Source: Legionella_A sp963772805 | Lineage (GTDB): Bacteria; Pseudomonadota; Gammaproteobacteria; Legionellales; Legionellaceae | DNA: 64,000 bases | NCBI GenBank assembly: GCA_963772805.1 | Contig: CAVYYU010000003.1 | Span: forward strand, 1-64,000 | Reading direction: 5' to 3' | In this document: positions 43,666-52,858 of the stretch, in pieces | How the letters are laid out: each line of letters starts with the position of its first letter | Numbering within the stretch: the first letter of the stretch is position 1 | Notes under the pieces: model-generated | Database searches by the model: none | The model's input: the letters and a program-made list of their open reading frames with translations, nothing else | What the model was told of the DNA's origin: nothing | Made by a program: the position numbers and the translations under genes

Positions 43666-43992
43666 TTAAACGTTGCTATCAATAAAGGCAGTCAATTGCG
43701 ACTTAGTCAGCAGTCCCATTTTTACCGCTTCTACTTGGCCATTTTTAAATAGAATCAATGTGGGAATACTCATAACGCCGTATTTAGAGGGCGCTTGAGG
43801 GTTTTCATCGATATTGATTTTGGCGATGGTAACTTTATCGCTGTGACTTGTAGCAATGTCTTCCAGAATGGGTCCAAGAGCGCGGCATGGGCCACACCAT
43901 TCCGCCCAAAAATCAAGCAAAACCGGTTTGCTGGCATTTAAAATATCTTGTTCAAAACTGTCATCTGTTACGCTTATTATCTGTGCACTCAT
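43666..43992 (-). CDS. trxA: Thioredoxin 1
   Basis: 108 residues, the standard length. Active site WAEWCGPCRALGPIL with the CGPC redox pair, cis-proline segment VMSIPTLILFKNG, and the KINIDENPQAPSKYGV stretch are all intact. Cytoplasmic disulfide reductase that supplies electrons to ribonucleotide reductase, methionine sulfoxide reductases and others. Monocistronic; AGGG-type ribosome site upstream. Confidence 0.96.
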   Translation of the reverse strand: MSAQIISVTDDSFEQDILNASKPVLLDFWAEWCGPCRALGPILEDIATSHSDKVTIAKINIDENPQAPSKYGVMSIPTLILFKNGQVEAVKMGLLTKSQLTAFIDSNV

Positions 43993-44093
43993 GAGTAACC
44001 CTCAGTTAATTAATCAATTAATAACAAATCTTACTTAAAATTGGCTTTGCGAGCCTGTACTCCAGTCTTGCTTGTCAATCGCGCTAATGCACA

Positions 44094-44822
44094 TTATAGA
44101 TCACCACTGACGGCTTGCAACACACTTAATGCGGTAATTGCGGCCGTTTCCGTGCGTAAAACTCGTGGCCCTAAGCACAATGGCTGAAATTTCATCGCCA
44201 TAGCCTGTGCGATTTCATCTTTACTTAATCCGCCCTCAGGACCAATCAATAAGGCGATATTGCCCGCGGCAAACGCGTAATCGCGCCATGATTTGGCGGC
44301 TTGTGGGTGGAGCACCAGTCGCAGTGTTGCTTGGCAGTGTTTTAAATAACTATCCAGCGAGCAGGCTGGGTGAATGGGCGGTATGATATTGCGCCCTGAT
44401 TGTTCACAGGCGGCAATAGCGATGGCTTGCCATTGACCTTGTTTTTTTGCCAAACGTTCTGCATCCAATTTGACGACGCAACGTGCAGTCAGCAAAGGGG
44501 TGATGCTTGCAACCCCAAGTTCCACTGCTTTTTGGATAACCAATTCCATGCGCTCGCCTTTGGAAATGGCTTGTGCAAGGTGGATGGCGCGCGGCGACTC
44601 GCGGTTAATAAGTTGTTCGGCGCTAATGTCGACGAAAACTTTCTTTTTGTGCACGGACGAAATGGTTGCTGAAAATTCATGGTTATTGCCGGAAAATAAG
44701 GTGAGTTGTTCACCGGCCTGCATGCGTAATACCACCCCGACATGCTGGCTTCCTGCAGGGGATAGTTCTATTGTTTGCCCAGTTGCGTAAATTCCTGGCT
44801 GATAAATGCGTACTGTTCTCAC
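44094..44822 (-). CDS. rsmE: 16S rRNA m3U1498 methyltransferase RsmE
   Basis: SPOUT-type methyltransferase of U1498 in 16S rRNA. The GTG at 44822 gives 242 residues beginning RTVRIYQPG, where the family normally starts; a TTG at 44840 would add MIEQSK. The PUA-like N-terminal domain (GQTIELSPAGSQHVGVVLRM), the AISKGERMELVIQKAVELGV segment and the SAM knot LLIGPEGGLSKDEI followed by LGPRVLRTETA are complete. Divergent from fumC with 66 bases between. Confidence 0.93.
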   Translation of the reverse strand: MRTVRIYQPGIYATGQTIELSPAGSQHVGVVLRMQAGEQLTLFSGNNHEFSATISSVHKKKVFVDISAEQLINRESPRAIHLAQAISKGERMELVIQKAVELGVASITPLLTARCVVKLDAERLAKKQGQWQAIAIAACEQSGRNIIPPIHPACSLDSYLKHCQATLRLVLHPQAAKSWRDYAFAAGNIALLIGPEGGLSKDEIAQAMAMKFQPLCLGPRVLRTETAAITALSVLQAVSGDL

Positions 44823-44888
44823 CTTGGATTGCTCAATCAAGTCTCTGTGCTAAAATTGTTGCTTTATTTCAGCTGAGAGTAAAGACAA

Positions 44889-46280
44889 ATGGCTACTAAG
44901 CGTATAGAAACTGATAGCATGGGTGAAATTGCGGTTCCCGCCGATAAATATTGGGGCGCGCAGACTGAGCGTTCCTTGCACCATTTCAATATTGGTCATG
45001 ACATTATGCCGCGAGAAGTGATGCATGCTTTCGGGATATTAAAAAAAGCAGCAGCGCTGACTAACCTGGAGTTGGGAAAATTACCGCAAGATAAGGCGGA
45101 TTTGATTATCAAGGCCGCTGACGAGGTTAGCAGTGGTAAGCTTGATGAGCATTTCCCCCTGCATGTATGGCAAACTGGCAGTGGCACGCAATCCAACATG
45201 AATGCCAATGAAGTGATTTCCAATCGTGCGATTGAAATGGCCGGTGGCGTGATGGGCAGCAAAACCCCTATTCATCCGAATGATCACGTCAACATGTCGC
45301 AGTCCTCTAATGATACATTCCCCACGGCCATGCATATTGCCGCCGCGATTGCTTTTCAGCAAAAATTATTGCCAGCGGTGCGTACGTTGCGTGATGGCTT
45401 GGCGGTAAAAATGCGGGAATTTAATGATATCGTTAAAATTGGCCGTACCCATTTACAAGACGCCGTACCGCTAACGGTGGGGCAGGAGTTTTCTGGTTAT
45501 GTTGCGCAACTGGATGCCTGCATCGCGCGTATCGAACTCGTTATGCCTGAATTATATGAGCTGGCTTTGGGCGGCACCGCCGTGGGTACGGGTTTAAACA
45601 CTCACCCGCAATTTGCACAAAAAGGAGCCGCACAGATTGCAGCGCTCACTCATTTGCCTTTCGTCTCCGCACCTAACAAATTTGCAGCGCTTGCGGCGCA
45701 TGAACCCATGGTGATGGCACACAGCGTATTGAAAACGTTGGCATGTGCATTAATGAAAATAGCCAATGATTTGCGCTGGTTAGGTTCAGGTCCCCGTTGT
45801 GGTATTGGTGAGTTGATCTTGCCTGAAAATGAACCTGGTTCGTCCATTATGCCGGGTAAAGTTAACCCCACCCAGGCGGAAGCAATGACTATGGTTTGCG
45901 TGCAAGTTATTGGCAACGACACCGCTGTCGCGATAGCGGACAGCCAAGGTAATTTTGAATTGAATGTGTTTAAGCCGGTAATCATCTTTAATGTTTTGCA
46001 TTCGCTTAATTTAATAGCAGACACCTGTCATTCATTCCAGGAATTCTGCGTCGAGGGATTGCAGGTTAATCAAACGGTTATTGATTATTATCTAAATAAT
46101 TCATTGATGCTGGTTACCGCGCTTAACCAACATATTGGCTATGATAAAGCCGCAAAAATTGCTAAAACAGCGCACCTGGAGAACCTGTCGCTGCAAGAAG
46201 CGGCAGTGAAGCTCGGTTTCCTGTCGGCCGAACAGTTCAAGGACTATGTGAAGCCTGAAGAAATGACCAAGCCTGGTTAA
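44889..46280 (+). CDS. fumC: Class II fumarate hydratase
   Basis: 463-residue iron-free fumarase catalysing fumarate to malate in the TCA cycle. Features: GEIAVPADKYWGAQTERSL, WQTGSGTQSNMNANEV, SSNDTFPTAMHIA, KIGRTHLQDAVPLTVGQEF, and the signature GSSIMPGKVNPTQ with the catalytic serine loop. Length and all active-site segments are normal. Monocistronic; the next gene is convergent. Confidence 0.97.
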   Translation: MATKRIETDSMGEIAVPADKYWGAQTERSLHHFNIGHDIMPREVMHAFGILKKAAALTNLELGKLPQDKADLIIKAADEVSSGKLDEHFPLHVWQTGSGTQSNMNANEVISNRAIEMAGGVMGSKTPIHPNDHVNMSQSSNDTFPTAMHIAAAIAFQQKLLPAVRTLRDGLAVKMREFNDIVKIGRTHLQDAVPLTVGQEFSGYVAQLDACIARIELVMPELYELALGGTAVGTGLNTHPQFAQKGAAQIAALTHLPFVSAPNKFAALAAHEPMVMAHSVLKTLACALMKIANDLRWLGSGPRCGIGELILPENEPGSSIMPGKVNPTQAEAMTMVCVQVIGNDTAVAIADSQGNFELNVFKPVIIFNVLHSLNLIADTCHSFQEFCVEGLQVNQTVIDYYLNNSLMLVTALNQHIGYDKAAKIAKTAHLENLSLQEAAVKLGFLSAEQFKDYVKPEEMTKPG

Positions 46281-46294
46281 CCACTGCCTAGGCT

Positions 46295-47074
46295 TTACAC
46301 GGTGAGTGCTTGTATACAAGCGCTCACCGTGGCCACATTATTACTGAAAAAATAGCTGAGATCGCGGTTGAGTTCACGATAAAGACTATATTTTGAATCA
46401 ACAAAACCTACGCCCGCAATTTGATTCGCAGCTTTTAATTTTTCAATATCCTTATTTAATAACAAAAGATAATGCCCTAATATGCCACCATATTTTTTTT
46501 GCAGGCTAAGCTGGCAAAATTTTCTTACGTTATTGTGCACGGGCACCAAGAGCAACGCTTCTTTGGGGAATACGTCCAGTCGGGTAAATGTCGTTTCATC
46601 AAGACTTAGCAAATGATAGTCGACAGTAGGCGTGAGCGGCTGCAATGCGGCGGCGAGTGCATCGACGGCCATGAATGGGGCTTTTAGCTCAATAAATAAA
46701 TGCATACGCTTGCCGAAGCGTGCGATTACCTCTGCCAAGCTAGGCAGCAAAGGCGCTGCTACGCGTAAGTCGTCAAAGCTTGATTGAGCAATGGTAATGT
46801 CCTTCCCCCATAAGCGATGCAAGGTCGGATCATGATTAACCACTAGCGTTTGATCAGCGCAGGCATGCACATCAAATTCAATACCCCAGCAACCTAAAGC
46901 CAGCGCACGCGCAAAAGCGGCATTGGTATTTTCTTGAATCAGTAAAGCCTTATCATGCGCACCGCGATGCGCGATAAGACGGGCAGTTGCCGCGCGTGCG
47001 GCATTAGGCTGCACCCTTGGCAGCAAAGAAAAACAGGTGTCAACTAATTTTTCGGTATGACTGAGTATATTCAT
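46295..47074 (-). CDS. ugpQ: Glycerophosphodiester phosphodiesterase
   Basis: 259 residues of the GDPD family, which hydrolyses deacylated phospholipids to glycerol-3-phosphate and an alcohol. Motif LIAHRGAHDKALLIQENT (HRGA and E), WGIEFDVHACADQTLVVNHD (E, D, H metal and catalytic residues) and FIELKAP are present. No signal peptide, so probably cytoplasmic like E. coli UgpQ, although the C-terminal half is divergent. The symbol is by similarity only. Confidence 0.83.
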   Translation of the reverse strand: MNILSHTEKLVDTCFSLLPRVQPNAARAATARLIAHRGAHDKALLIQENTNAAFARALALGCWGIEFDVHACADQTLVVNHDPTLHRLWGKDITIAQSSFDDLRVAAPLLPSLAEVIARFGKRMHLFIELKAPFMAVDALAAALQPLTPTVDYHLLSLDETTFTRLDVFPKEALLLVPVHNNVRKFCQLSLQKKYGGILGHYLLLLNKDIEKLKAANQIAGVGFVDSKYSLYRELNRDLSYFFSNNVATVSACIQALTV

Positions 47075-47167
47075 TGGTTTCCAGCGTAAAATAAAATAAT
47101 TCTAACGGTCATTTTGTATACTGAACAGAAATAACAAGCAAAATTTAGCCTCGTTTTGAAATAGTAA

Positions 47168-47196
47168 TTGACAGACGTCGCAATCTTGAGTAATTT
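47168..47196 (+). promoter_or_regulatory. Promoter of tRNA-Leu
   Basis: Consensus TTGACA (47168-47173), exact 17-base spacer, TAATTT (47191-47196). The predicted start of transcription is about 47203, a few bases before the mature tRNA 5' end. Confidence 0.75.
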
Positions 47197-47206
47197 AGCG
47201 TCGATT

Positions 47207-47293
47207 GCCGAGGTGGTGGAATTGGTAGACACGCTAGCTTCAGGTGCTAGTGGGGGTAACCCCGTGGAGGTTCGAGTCCTCTTCTCGGTACCA
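47207..47293 (+). tRNA. tRNA-Leu (anticodon CAG)
   Basis: An 87-base class II tRNA with D-arm ggtggaattggtagac, anticodon stem ctagc/gctag with loop ttcaggt (CAG), long variable arm tgggggtaacccc, T-arm ggttcgagtcc and encoded CCA. Closely matches the gammaproteobacterial tRNA-Leu(CAG) form. Two G-U pairs in the acceptor stem. Confidence 0.95.
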
Positions 47294-47557
47294 TTGTTTT
47301 TTATATGATTTTGTTTTTTCCAGTGTCATTTCATGAAAATTTTTTAATTCAAAATCGACGTAATTTTCGAGTAATTTTTTAATTTCGTGCTCGGCGCCGG
47401 AGCGTGTTTCATATTCAGTGTGGAAGTGCACTGGGATGAGTGATTTGGGTTTGGCGAGTAAATAGTAAACTGCTCCATCTGCTTTGTATAATTTATTTTC
47501 AAGTTCTTCAATGATTGAATAAGAAATTTTAAATTCTCTATAGATATACTCCGTCAC
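47240..47557 (-). CDS. Small hypothetical protein whose 3' end runs antisense into tRNA-Leu
   Basis: 105 residues from a GTG at 47557 preceded by AAGGAG (the longer frame to 47638 lacks this). Residues 1-88 (TEYIYREFKISYSIIEELEN and onward) look like a genuine AT-rich soluble protein. The last 15 or so residues (REEDSNLHGVTPTST) are only the antisense of the tRNA 3' half, and this peptide recurs in spurious annotations at leucine tRNAs. Most likely a gene truncated when its DNA joined the tRNA 3' end. Function unknown. Confidence 0.45.
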   Translation of the reverse strand: MTEYIYREFKISYSIIEELENKLYKADGAVYYLLAKPKSLIPVHFHTEYETRSGAEHEIKKLLENYVDFELKNFHEMTLEKTKSYKKQWYREEDSNLHGVTPTST

Positions 47558-47738
47558 TGTAAACTCCTTGGTTATTGACCAACGTGTTTTTGTTATTTTA
47601 GAGTATAGATACACTAAACGAATTTTTCCTCTTCCCACCCATATCCCGTTTGCAGTTATTCAACAAAACCCTTTCAAGTGAGGGTCTCAGTCCGAACGGA
47701 TCGAGAATAGCTGAAAAAATGCGGAATCGAGTAAATAG

Positions 47739-48593
47739 CTATTTGATACTACCTAACGCTTCGCCAACTTGTATCCTGTCTCCCGCGCGCAGGTTTTGTT
47801 GCCATTGTGCGCGGTGTCCTTCAGCAAAGAGCACAATCACTGTCGATCCCAGTTTGAAGTAACCCATCTCGGCCGCTTTTTGTAATACGGTTTTGCTATC
47901 ATTGTCTTGTGAATAGTCGAAATGAGATTGCTTGCGGCTTCGACGCAAATCGCCATGCCAGCTGGTGCCTATCTTACCGACAATGGTCGCTCCGACCAGA
48001 ACCATTGCCATGGGGCCGATGTCGGTATCGAAGAAAACGACCAGTCTTTCATTGCGTGCAAACAAGTGGGGTATGACCCGTGCGGTGGTTGGTTGTACCG
48101 AAAAGAGTTTACCGGGAACATGGATCATTTCTTTCAATGTTGCCTCTACAGGCATATGGAGGCGGTGGTAATCTTTAGGCGATAAATAAATGGTGGCGAA
48201 TAGGCCATTATTAAATTCTGCACTTTGTTCTTGCCCACATGCCAGCAACTCTTGTACTGAATAATGGCGTCCTTTGGCTTGCAGTAATTGACCTGCATTA
48301 ATTGTCCCAATCTCACTGATATAGCCATCAGCTGGAGAAACAATATCGGTATGAGCAACTGGGCGGGCATCTGCTTTCAAATGGCGAATAAAAAACTGAT
48401 TGAAGCTGGCATAGTTCTCTGGATTTTCTTCTTGGGCTTCCTGCATGTCCACATTGTATTTTGCAATAAAGTCGCGGATTAAATAGTTTTTAATGGCCGG
48501 TATTTTTATGTCCGCCATAAAGCCGGCAAACGTGGTTAGTGCACGCTTGGGTGCAATGAATTGTGGGAAGGTTTTCAAAAAATCAGATGGCAT
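47739..48593 (-). CDS. psd: Phosphatidylserine decarboxylase
   Basis: About 284 residues from the ATG at 48593 (MPSDFLKTFPQFIAPKRALT), which aligns with the family start; an ATG at 48602 and a longer frame to 48653 are alternatives. Makes phosphatidylethanolamine at the inner membrane. The ASFNQFFIRHLKADARPV and SPADGYISEIG segments, YHRLHMPV with the catalytic His, and LGST near the C-terminus (KLGSTVIVLF), where self-cleavage creates the pyruvoyl group, are intact. Confidence 0.94.
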   Translation of the reverse strand: MPSDFLKTFPQFIAPKRALTTFAGFMADIKIPAIKNYLIRDFIAKYNVDMQEAQEENPENYASFNQFFIRHLKADARPVAHTDIVSPADGYISEIGTINAGQLLQAKGRHYSVQELLACGQEQSAEFNNGLFATIYLSPKDYHRLHMPVEATLKEMIHVPGKLFSVQPTTARVIPHLFARNERLVVFFDTDIGPMAMVLVGATIVGKIGTSWHGDLRRSRKQSHFDYSQDNDSKTVLQKAAEMGYFKLGSTVIVLFAEGHRAQWQQNLRAGDRIQVGEALGSIK

Positions 48594-48623
48594 AGAACAC
48601 ATTGAAAAAAATTGGGTTGACGG

Positions 48624-48653
48624 ATCATACCGTGAATAAAGTGCTGCTGTCAC
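48624..48653 (-). promoter_or_regulatory. Candidate psd promoter
   Basis: On the minus strand: GTGACA (48653-48648), 18-base spacer, TATGAT (48629-48624), about 30 bases before the psd start. Confidence 0.45.
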
Positions 48654-48674
48654 ATTCTGTTGTTGGCAGGGGAG

Positions 48675-48712
48675 ATATAACCCGAATTACGCTACGGTAA
48701 TTCGGGTTATAT
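48675..48712. terminator. Perfect 16-base inverted repeat after the M4 protease gene
   Basis: atataacccgaattac (48675-48690) and its exact complement (48697-48712) with a six-base loop. It is 9 bases beyond the protease stop, so a terminator is likely, although no U-tract follows on the minus strand. The closing AT pairs may serve instead. Confidence 0.6.
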
Positions 48713-48720
48713 ACGACCGA

Positions 48721-50385
48721 TTAGAATCGGTGCATTGGGCAAAACACGCCCACTTCGGCAAACGATTCTATAACCGCTGTTTTATCAATATCGAAGTCAA
48801 CCGCGGCTTGAATTACACCGCAGGCAGCAAAGTCAAAATATGCTATTGGCGACCAGTAATTTTGGTTGGCATGGATCATGACCTGAAAAGCCTGCTCCAC
48901 TGACCAGCCTGGTTTGTGCGCCAACAAATAGAATGCTTTGTTGAATACGCCGCTGCTATGATGGACATCGATCCAGTCGTTGTAGTCGCTGGCATCTCCT
49001 ATTGAACGACCATCTTGCGTTGGGTCATCCATGTAGCGCAGGGGTTGGCCGCCAATGACTGCTTCACGACCTATTGTCCAGTCTTCGCCATCCCAATACC
49101 AAGGGTATTCTTTGCTTATATAATCTTCAAGTGCGATGGCTGCCATATCTGAAAACGCTTCATTAAGACCACCTGATTGACCTTGATAGATTAGACCTGA
49201 ATTTTGTTCAGTGAAATTATGGGATAACTCATGGGCAATCACACTTTGTGCGGGGGCAGTTAAGAATGAACTGCCATTGCCTATTACAATTTGCTGATGT
49301 GCTACTAATATTCCTTGAAAATAGATGGTAGGGATGGCAAAGGCATTGTCCATTTCACCCAAGTGGGTGAAGGCACGCACGGGAAGGTCAGTGCCCAGCG
49401 GGTTATCGATGCCATATACGTGCACATACATATCTATGGTTTTCTGCGCAAAATACATGGTGTCGTTGACGGGAGAAAATGCGTAGTTAACGGGGCCACT
49501 GGTGCCGTCACTGTAATTCAGGTACTGACTGAATGGACTACAGGGGTAGGAGAACGCTTTTAAGTTGAAGTTTGCTTCATCAAATATAGTAATAGGGAAG
49601 GAATCGTAACCCAATGGTGCATTTTCCAGATTGAGCACGCGAATAGCGTTATTTTGCACATGACAGACACCGTCTTCGCTTTGCACATCAAATTTCCCTA
49701 ATGAAGGCAGGCCAGGAATCGCATTACCATGTTGAAATGTTCCAGGACGATAGGGTAGCGGAAAGGCGTTTCCGCCCATTCCCTGACCTATCCTCTTGGA
49801 GTGGATGTTATTCCATTCTTTCAGAATTTTACCGGTATTGGCATCAACGAGATAATTGGGCGCGGTAATAGGCTCTTTCTTGCCGTTGGTATAAAAGGAC
49901 AAGTGATAAGCGAGGTGCGCTTTATCTTTCTCATCAATATAAATTACTTTGTTGATTGTCTTGAATTTAACCGACTCGTGTACGCCAGCCATGATTTTTT
50001 GCTCAACATCAGCGGCCGATAACGTCCCCTTTATGCTCGTGATATCGGTTTCAATATCGGTGATGTTTATGCCTGTGACTGTTGGTGTTGCTCCGGGGTG
50101 TGCGTGAAAAATTAATTGTTGACCCCAGATGGGGATATTTTTATAAACCAGCTGATAGCGTACATGCTGGCTGTTTGCCTTGGCATTACCGATTAGCTGT
50201 AATTGATAATCTTTTTGTTGTGTGTTTTGCAGCATGGTTGACAGGCCATGTTTCCCAAAGGGGAGCTCGTCTTGTTTAAGTTGCGGTAATACCTGGTCAA
50301 CAGCACCCCAAAGAGGCTCTTGTTTTGCCGCGTGGGCGGTAAGCGATACGGCCATTGCTAATAATGAAATCATTCCCTTGTTCAT
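48721..50385 (-). CDS. Secreted M4 (thermolysin-family) zinc metalloprotease
   Basis: 554-residue prepro-enzyme: signal peptide to about residue 19 (AHA), FTP/PepSY-type propeptide (about 25-195), then the M4 catalytic domains. Zinc site HELSH (385-389) with third ligand E409 in GGLNEAFSDM, and the downstream catalytic histidine in VHHSSGVFNKAF (about 477). The YFQGILVAHQ-x-VIGN segment precedes it. Homologues such as Legionella ProA are type II secreted, and no T2SS gene other than the pilin-like sets is in this window. A 16-base hairpin follows. Monocistronic. Confidence 0.93.
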   Translation of the reverse strand: MNKGMISLLAMAVSLTAHAAKQEPLWGAVDQVLPQLKQDELPFGKHGLSTMLQNTQQKDYQLQLIGNAKANSQHVRYQLVYKNIPIWGQQLIFHAHPGATPTVTGINITDIETDITSIKGTLSAADVEQKIMAGVHESVKFKTINKVIYIDEKDKAHLAYHLSFYTNGKKEPITAPNYLVDANTGKILKEWNNIHSKRIGQGMGGNAFPLPYRPGTFQHGNAIPGLPSLGKFDVQSEDGVCHVQNNAIRVLNLENAPLGYDSFPITIFDEANFNLKAFSYPCSPFSQYLNYSDGTSGPVNYAFSPVNDTMYFAQKTIDMYVHVYGIDNPLGTDLPVRAFTHLGEMDNAFAIPTIYFQGILVAHQQIVIGNGSSFLTAPAQSVIAHELSHNFTEQNSGLIYQGQSGGLNEAFSDMAAIALEDYISKEYPWYWDGEDWTIGREAVIGGQPLRYMDDPTQDGRSIGDASDYNDWIDVHHSSGVFNKAFYLLAHKPGWSVEQAFQVMIHANQNYWSPIAYFDFAACGVIQAAVDFDIDKTAVIESFAEVGVFCPMHRF

Positions 50386-50502
50386 AGCATCACCCTGATT
50401 TTTAGAATAAACTTTATCGTGCTATAAATTAAGCTAAAAGACAACAAGGATTGCAGGTTAAAACATGCAATTTTGGCTATAATTACCCCCTATGGATACG
50501 CC

Positions 50503-51882
50503 ATGCTTCATATGCTGTTCACTATCCTGCTACTGGAAGGTTTTATTACCATTTCAGTTGAAATCCTTACTATTCGCCAATTATTGCCGTTCTTTGGCGG
50601 CAGCGTGGTCATCACCAGTATAATTATCGGCATGTTTTTGCTCTTTCTGGCTTTGGGGTATTGGCGCGGCGGTAGTCATCAGCAGGATTTTTTCAAGCAA
50701 CTCAGCCGTAATTTTGGCCTAAGCATGCTTTGGGTTGGTATAGGGTTGAGCTATAGCCTGATTTCTGTTTTTTATTATCTCACCACTTATCAAGCGCATT
50801 TTCCGTTATTATTCAGTTTATTTCTCTACCTGCTGATTGTTTTGGCACCTGTTGTATATTGGCTTGGGCAAACGATTCCGCTGACGACCAATTTATTCAA
50901 CCAACAACATCGTGTGAGTCACATCAGTGGCAGGGCGTTATTTCTGAGCACCATTGGATCGTTTCTTGGGGCATTATTAACGTCATTGCTGCTTTTCCAA
51001 TACTTGGGCGTAGCGTGGACGGTGGTGATTAATTGCATATTGCTTTTCGCATTAACCGTCTATATTCGAGTTCATAGCGGCATCGTCTGGTGGCAGATTT
51101 TAGCGTTATTGTTGGCATTGGGTTTGATTGTAGCCGTCAATGTTGATGCCGAAAATGTGCAATTTATACGAACCAATAATTACGGGAATTACCGCGTCGT
51201 TGAATCGTTGGATTTTAGCCGAACACTACAAAGCAACGAATCCAGTAGTTCGAAGCTCACCGCAGATAAAAAGGCATTTCCATATATTGAATATATCCGC
51301 ACCTTGTTATTTAACCAGTTGAATATTCAGCATAAAAAAATACTTGTTATCGGTGCAGGCGGGTTTACGCTGACAGCGGCTGGTACACATGATAATGATG
51401 TCATTTATGTTGATATTGATCCTGACCTCAAGAAACTGGCCGAAGACCATTTTTTACAACAACCGATCAACGGCACCTTTGTCGGGCAGGATGCTCGTAG
51501 CTACCTGCAACAGACGGATGCTTATTTTGATGTGATTCTCTCCGATGTTTACAGTCATCAAACAACTATCCCGCCATCATTGCTGACGGTGGAGTATTTT
51601 CAGGCACTGGCCAAGCACTTGCATCCAGGGGGATTGCTGATTGGCAATATTGTTGCCAATCCTTTATTTGGAGATGATTATGCGCGTACTGTGTTTAATA
51701 CCATCCACGCCGCATTTCCCTATTGTGCGCTGATACCGCTTGGCTGGCAGCAACCTTTGGCCAATGTGATATATGTTTGCCCCAAAGTAGGCGTAAATGA
51801 TACAATCTATCGCGATGATTTAACGACGGCAACGCTGGATTTTTTCAAAAGTAGTCGTGTCAAAAAACTGCAGGTTAAATAA
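50503..51882 (+). CDS. Membrane-anchored spermidine synthase-like protein
   Basis: 459 residues from the ATG at 50503 (50512 is an alternative; the longer frame to 50473 overlaps a TATAAT box at 50478-50483 that probably belongs to its promoter). The N-terminal 230 residues hold about seven membrane helices, and the rest is a spermidine-synthase-type Rossmann domain (LVIGAGGFTLTAAGTHDNDV, YVDIDPDLKKLA, FDVILSDVYS). The aminopropyl-donor motif is only partly conserved, so actual polyamine synthesis is uncertain. Overlaps the next gene by one base. Confidence 0.78.
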   Translation: MLHMLFTILLLEGFITISVEILTIRQLLPFFGGSVVITSIIIGMFLLFLALGYWRGGSHQQDFFKQLSRNFGLSMLWVGIGLSYSLISVFYYLTTYQAHFPLLFSLFLYLLIVLAPVVYWLGQTIPLTTNLFNQQHRVSHISGRALFLSTIGSFLGALLTSLLLFQYLGVAWTVVINCILLFALTVYIRVHSGIVWWQILALLLALGLIVAVNVDAENVQFIRTNNYGNYRVVESLDFSRTLQSNESSSSKLTADKKAFPYIEYIRTLLFNQLNIQHKKILVIGAGGFTLTAAGTHDNDVIYVDIDPDLKKLAEDHFLQQPINGTFVGQDARSYLQQTDAYFDVILSDVYSHQTTIPPSLLTVEYFQALAKHLHPGGLLIGNIVANPLFGDDYARTVFNTIHAAFPYCALIPLGWQQPLANVIYVCPKVGVNDTIYRDDLTTATLDFFKSSRVKKLQVK

Positions 51883-52730
51883 TGAAATTTAATATAATCG
51901 GCGCAGGTAATTTAGGCAAAAATCTGGCGTTCGCTTTACAGCGACATGGTGTAGGCGAGTTGGGCGCGATTTGCAATCGCAATCTGCAGAGTGCGCTAGC
52001 GGCAACGGCGGCGGTTGGCGCGGGTCTAGCGGTTGGGCAGTTGGCGGAGTTGGTGCCGGCACAATTAACCTTTATCACTACGCCGGATGATGTAATTGCA
52101 TCCGTGGTTACTACACTGGTAAGTGAAAAGATACTATCTGCGGGTAGTACTGTCGTTCATTGCAGCGGGGCACTCAGTTCTGAGGTGCTCATGCCATTGC
52201 AGGATAGCGGTTGTTATATTGCCAGCATGCATCCGCTCAAGGCATTTCGGGCGCACAGTTTGGACGAGGATATATTTCAAGGTTGTGATTGCGTGGTCGA
52301 AGGGGACGCACTGGCGTTGGAGTTACTTACGCCGCTGTTGACGCGCTTGGGTGCTAACGTGATGTTGATTGCTCCCGCCAATAAAAGTCTTTACCATGCG
52401 GCGGCAGTCATGGCATCTAACTACCTGGTCACGTTGGCAGGATGTGCGGTGAATTTGCTTGAGGAAGCTGGGTTTTCTGACCAGCAGGCATTGCAAATGA
52501 CGCGGCGTTTGATGCAGAGCAGTTTAGATAACGTGCAGAAAAATACGCGGGTGGAAGATGCGTTAACGGGGCCATTGGCGCGGGGTGATGCCGCGACCAT
52601 TAGTAGGCATTTGCAGGTGATCCGCGATCATGATATTCATGAATTATATCGAGTTGCGGGTTTGGCGACTTTGGCGCTTGCTTCTCATGATAGCGAGACC
52701 TTGGCGCTACTAAAACGTACGCTTGCCTAA
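51882..52730 (+). CDS. Rossmann-fold DUF2520 oxidoreductase-like protein
   Basis: 282 residues. N-terminal NAD(P)-binding GAGNLGKNLAFAL, then ITTPDD, VVHCSGALSSEVL and SMHPLKAF, with a C-terminal helical dehydrogenase domain (YHAAAVMASNYLVTLAGCAV). This architecture is the Rossmann-like plus DUF2520 family, related to pyrroline-5-carboxylate reductase and 6-phosphogluconate-type enzymes; its substrate is not established. TAATG overlap with the preceding gene. Confidence 0.85.
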   Translation: MKFNIIGAGNLGKNLAFALQRHGVGELGAICNRNLQSALAATAAVGAGLAVGQLAELVPAQLTFITTPDDVIASVVTTLVSEKILSAGSTVVHCSGALSSEVLMPLQDSGCYIASMHPLKAFRAHSLDEDIFQGCDCVVEGDALALELLTPLLTRLGANVMLIAPANKSLYHAAAVMASNYLVTLAGCAVNLLEEAGFSDQQALQMTRRLMQSSLDNVQKNTRVEDALTGPLARGDAATISRHLQVIRDHDIHELYRVAGLATLALASHDSETLALLKRTLA

Positions 52731-52858
52731 TTATGTTCTGAGCAAAGCAAGAGGGCTATTGGAAGATATTTTACCAGGGCATCGAAATAAAAGCTGGATA
52801 ATGTTACTCTTTCAAAGCTTAACAAACCAAAATGCATAAATTTACAGGAAATTTCTGA

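Noticed and set aside
45650..46024. 124-codon minus-strand frame over fumC
   Set aside because: Antisense shadow of a fully conserved enzyme gene.
47650..47862. Plus-strand 70-codon frame near psd
   Set aside because: Overlaps the psd C-terminus on the other strand and shows no ribosome site or protein-like composition.
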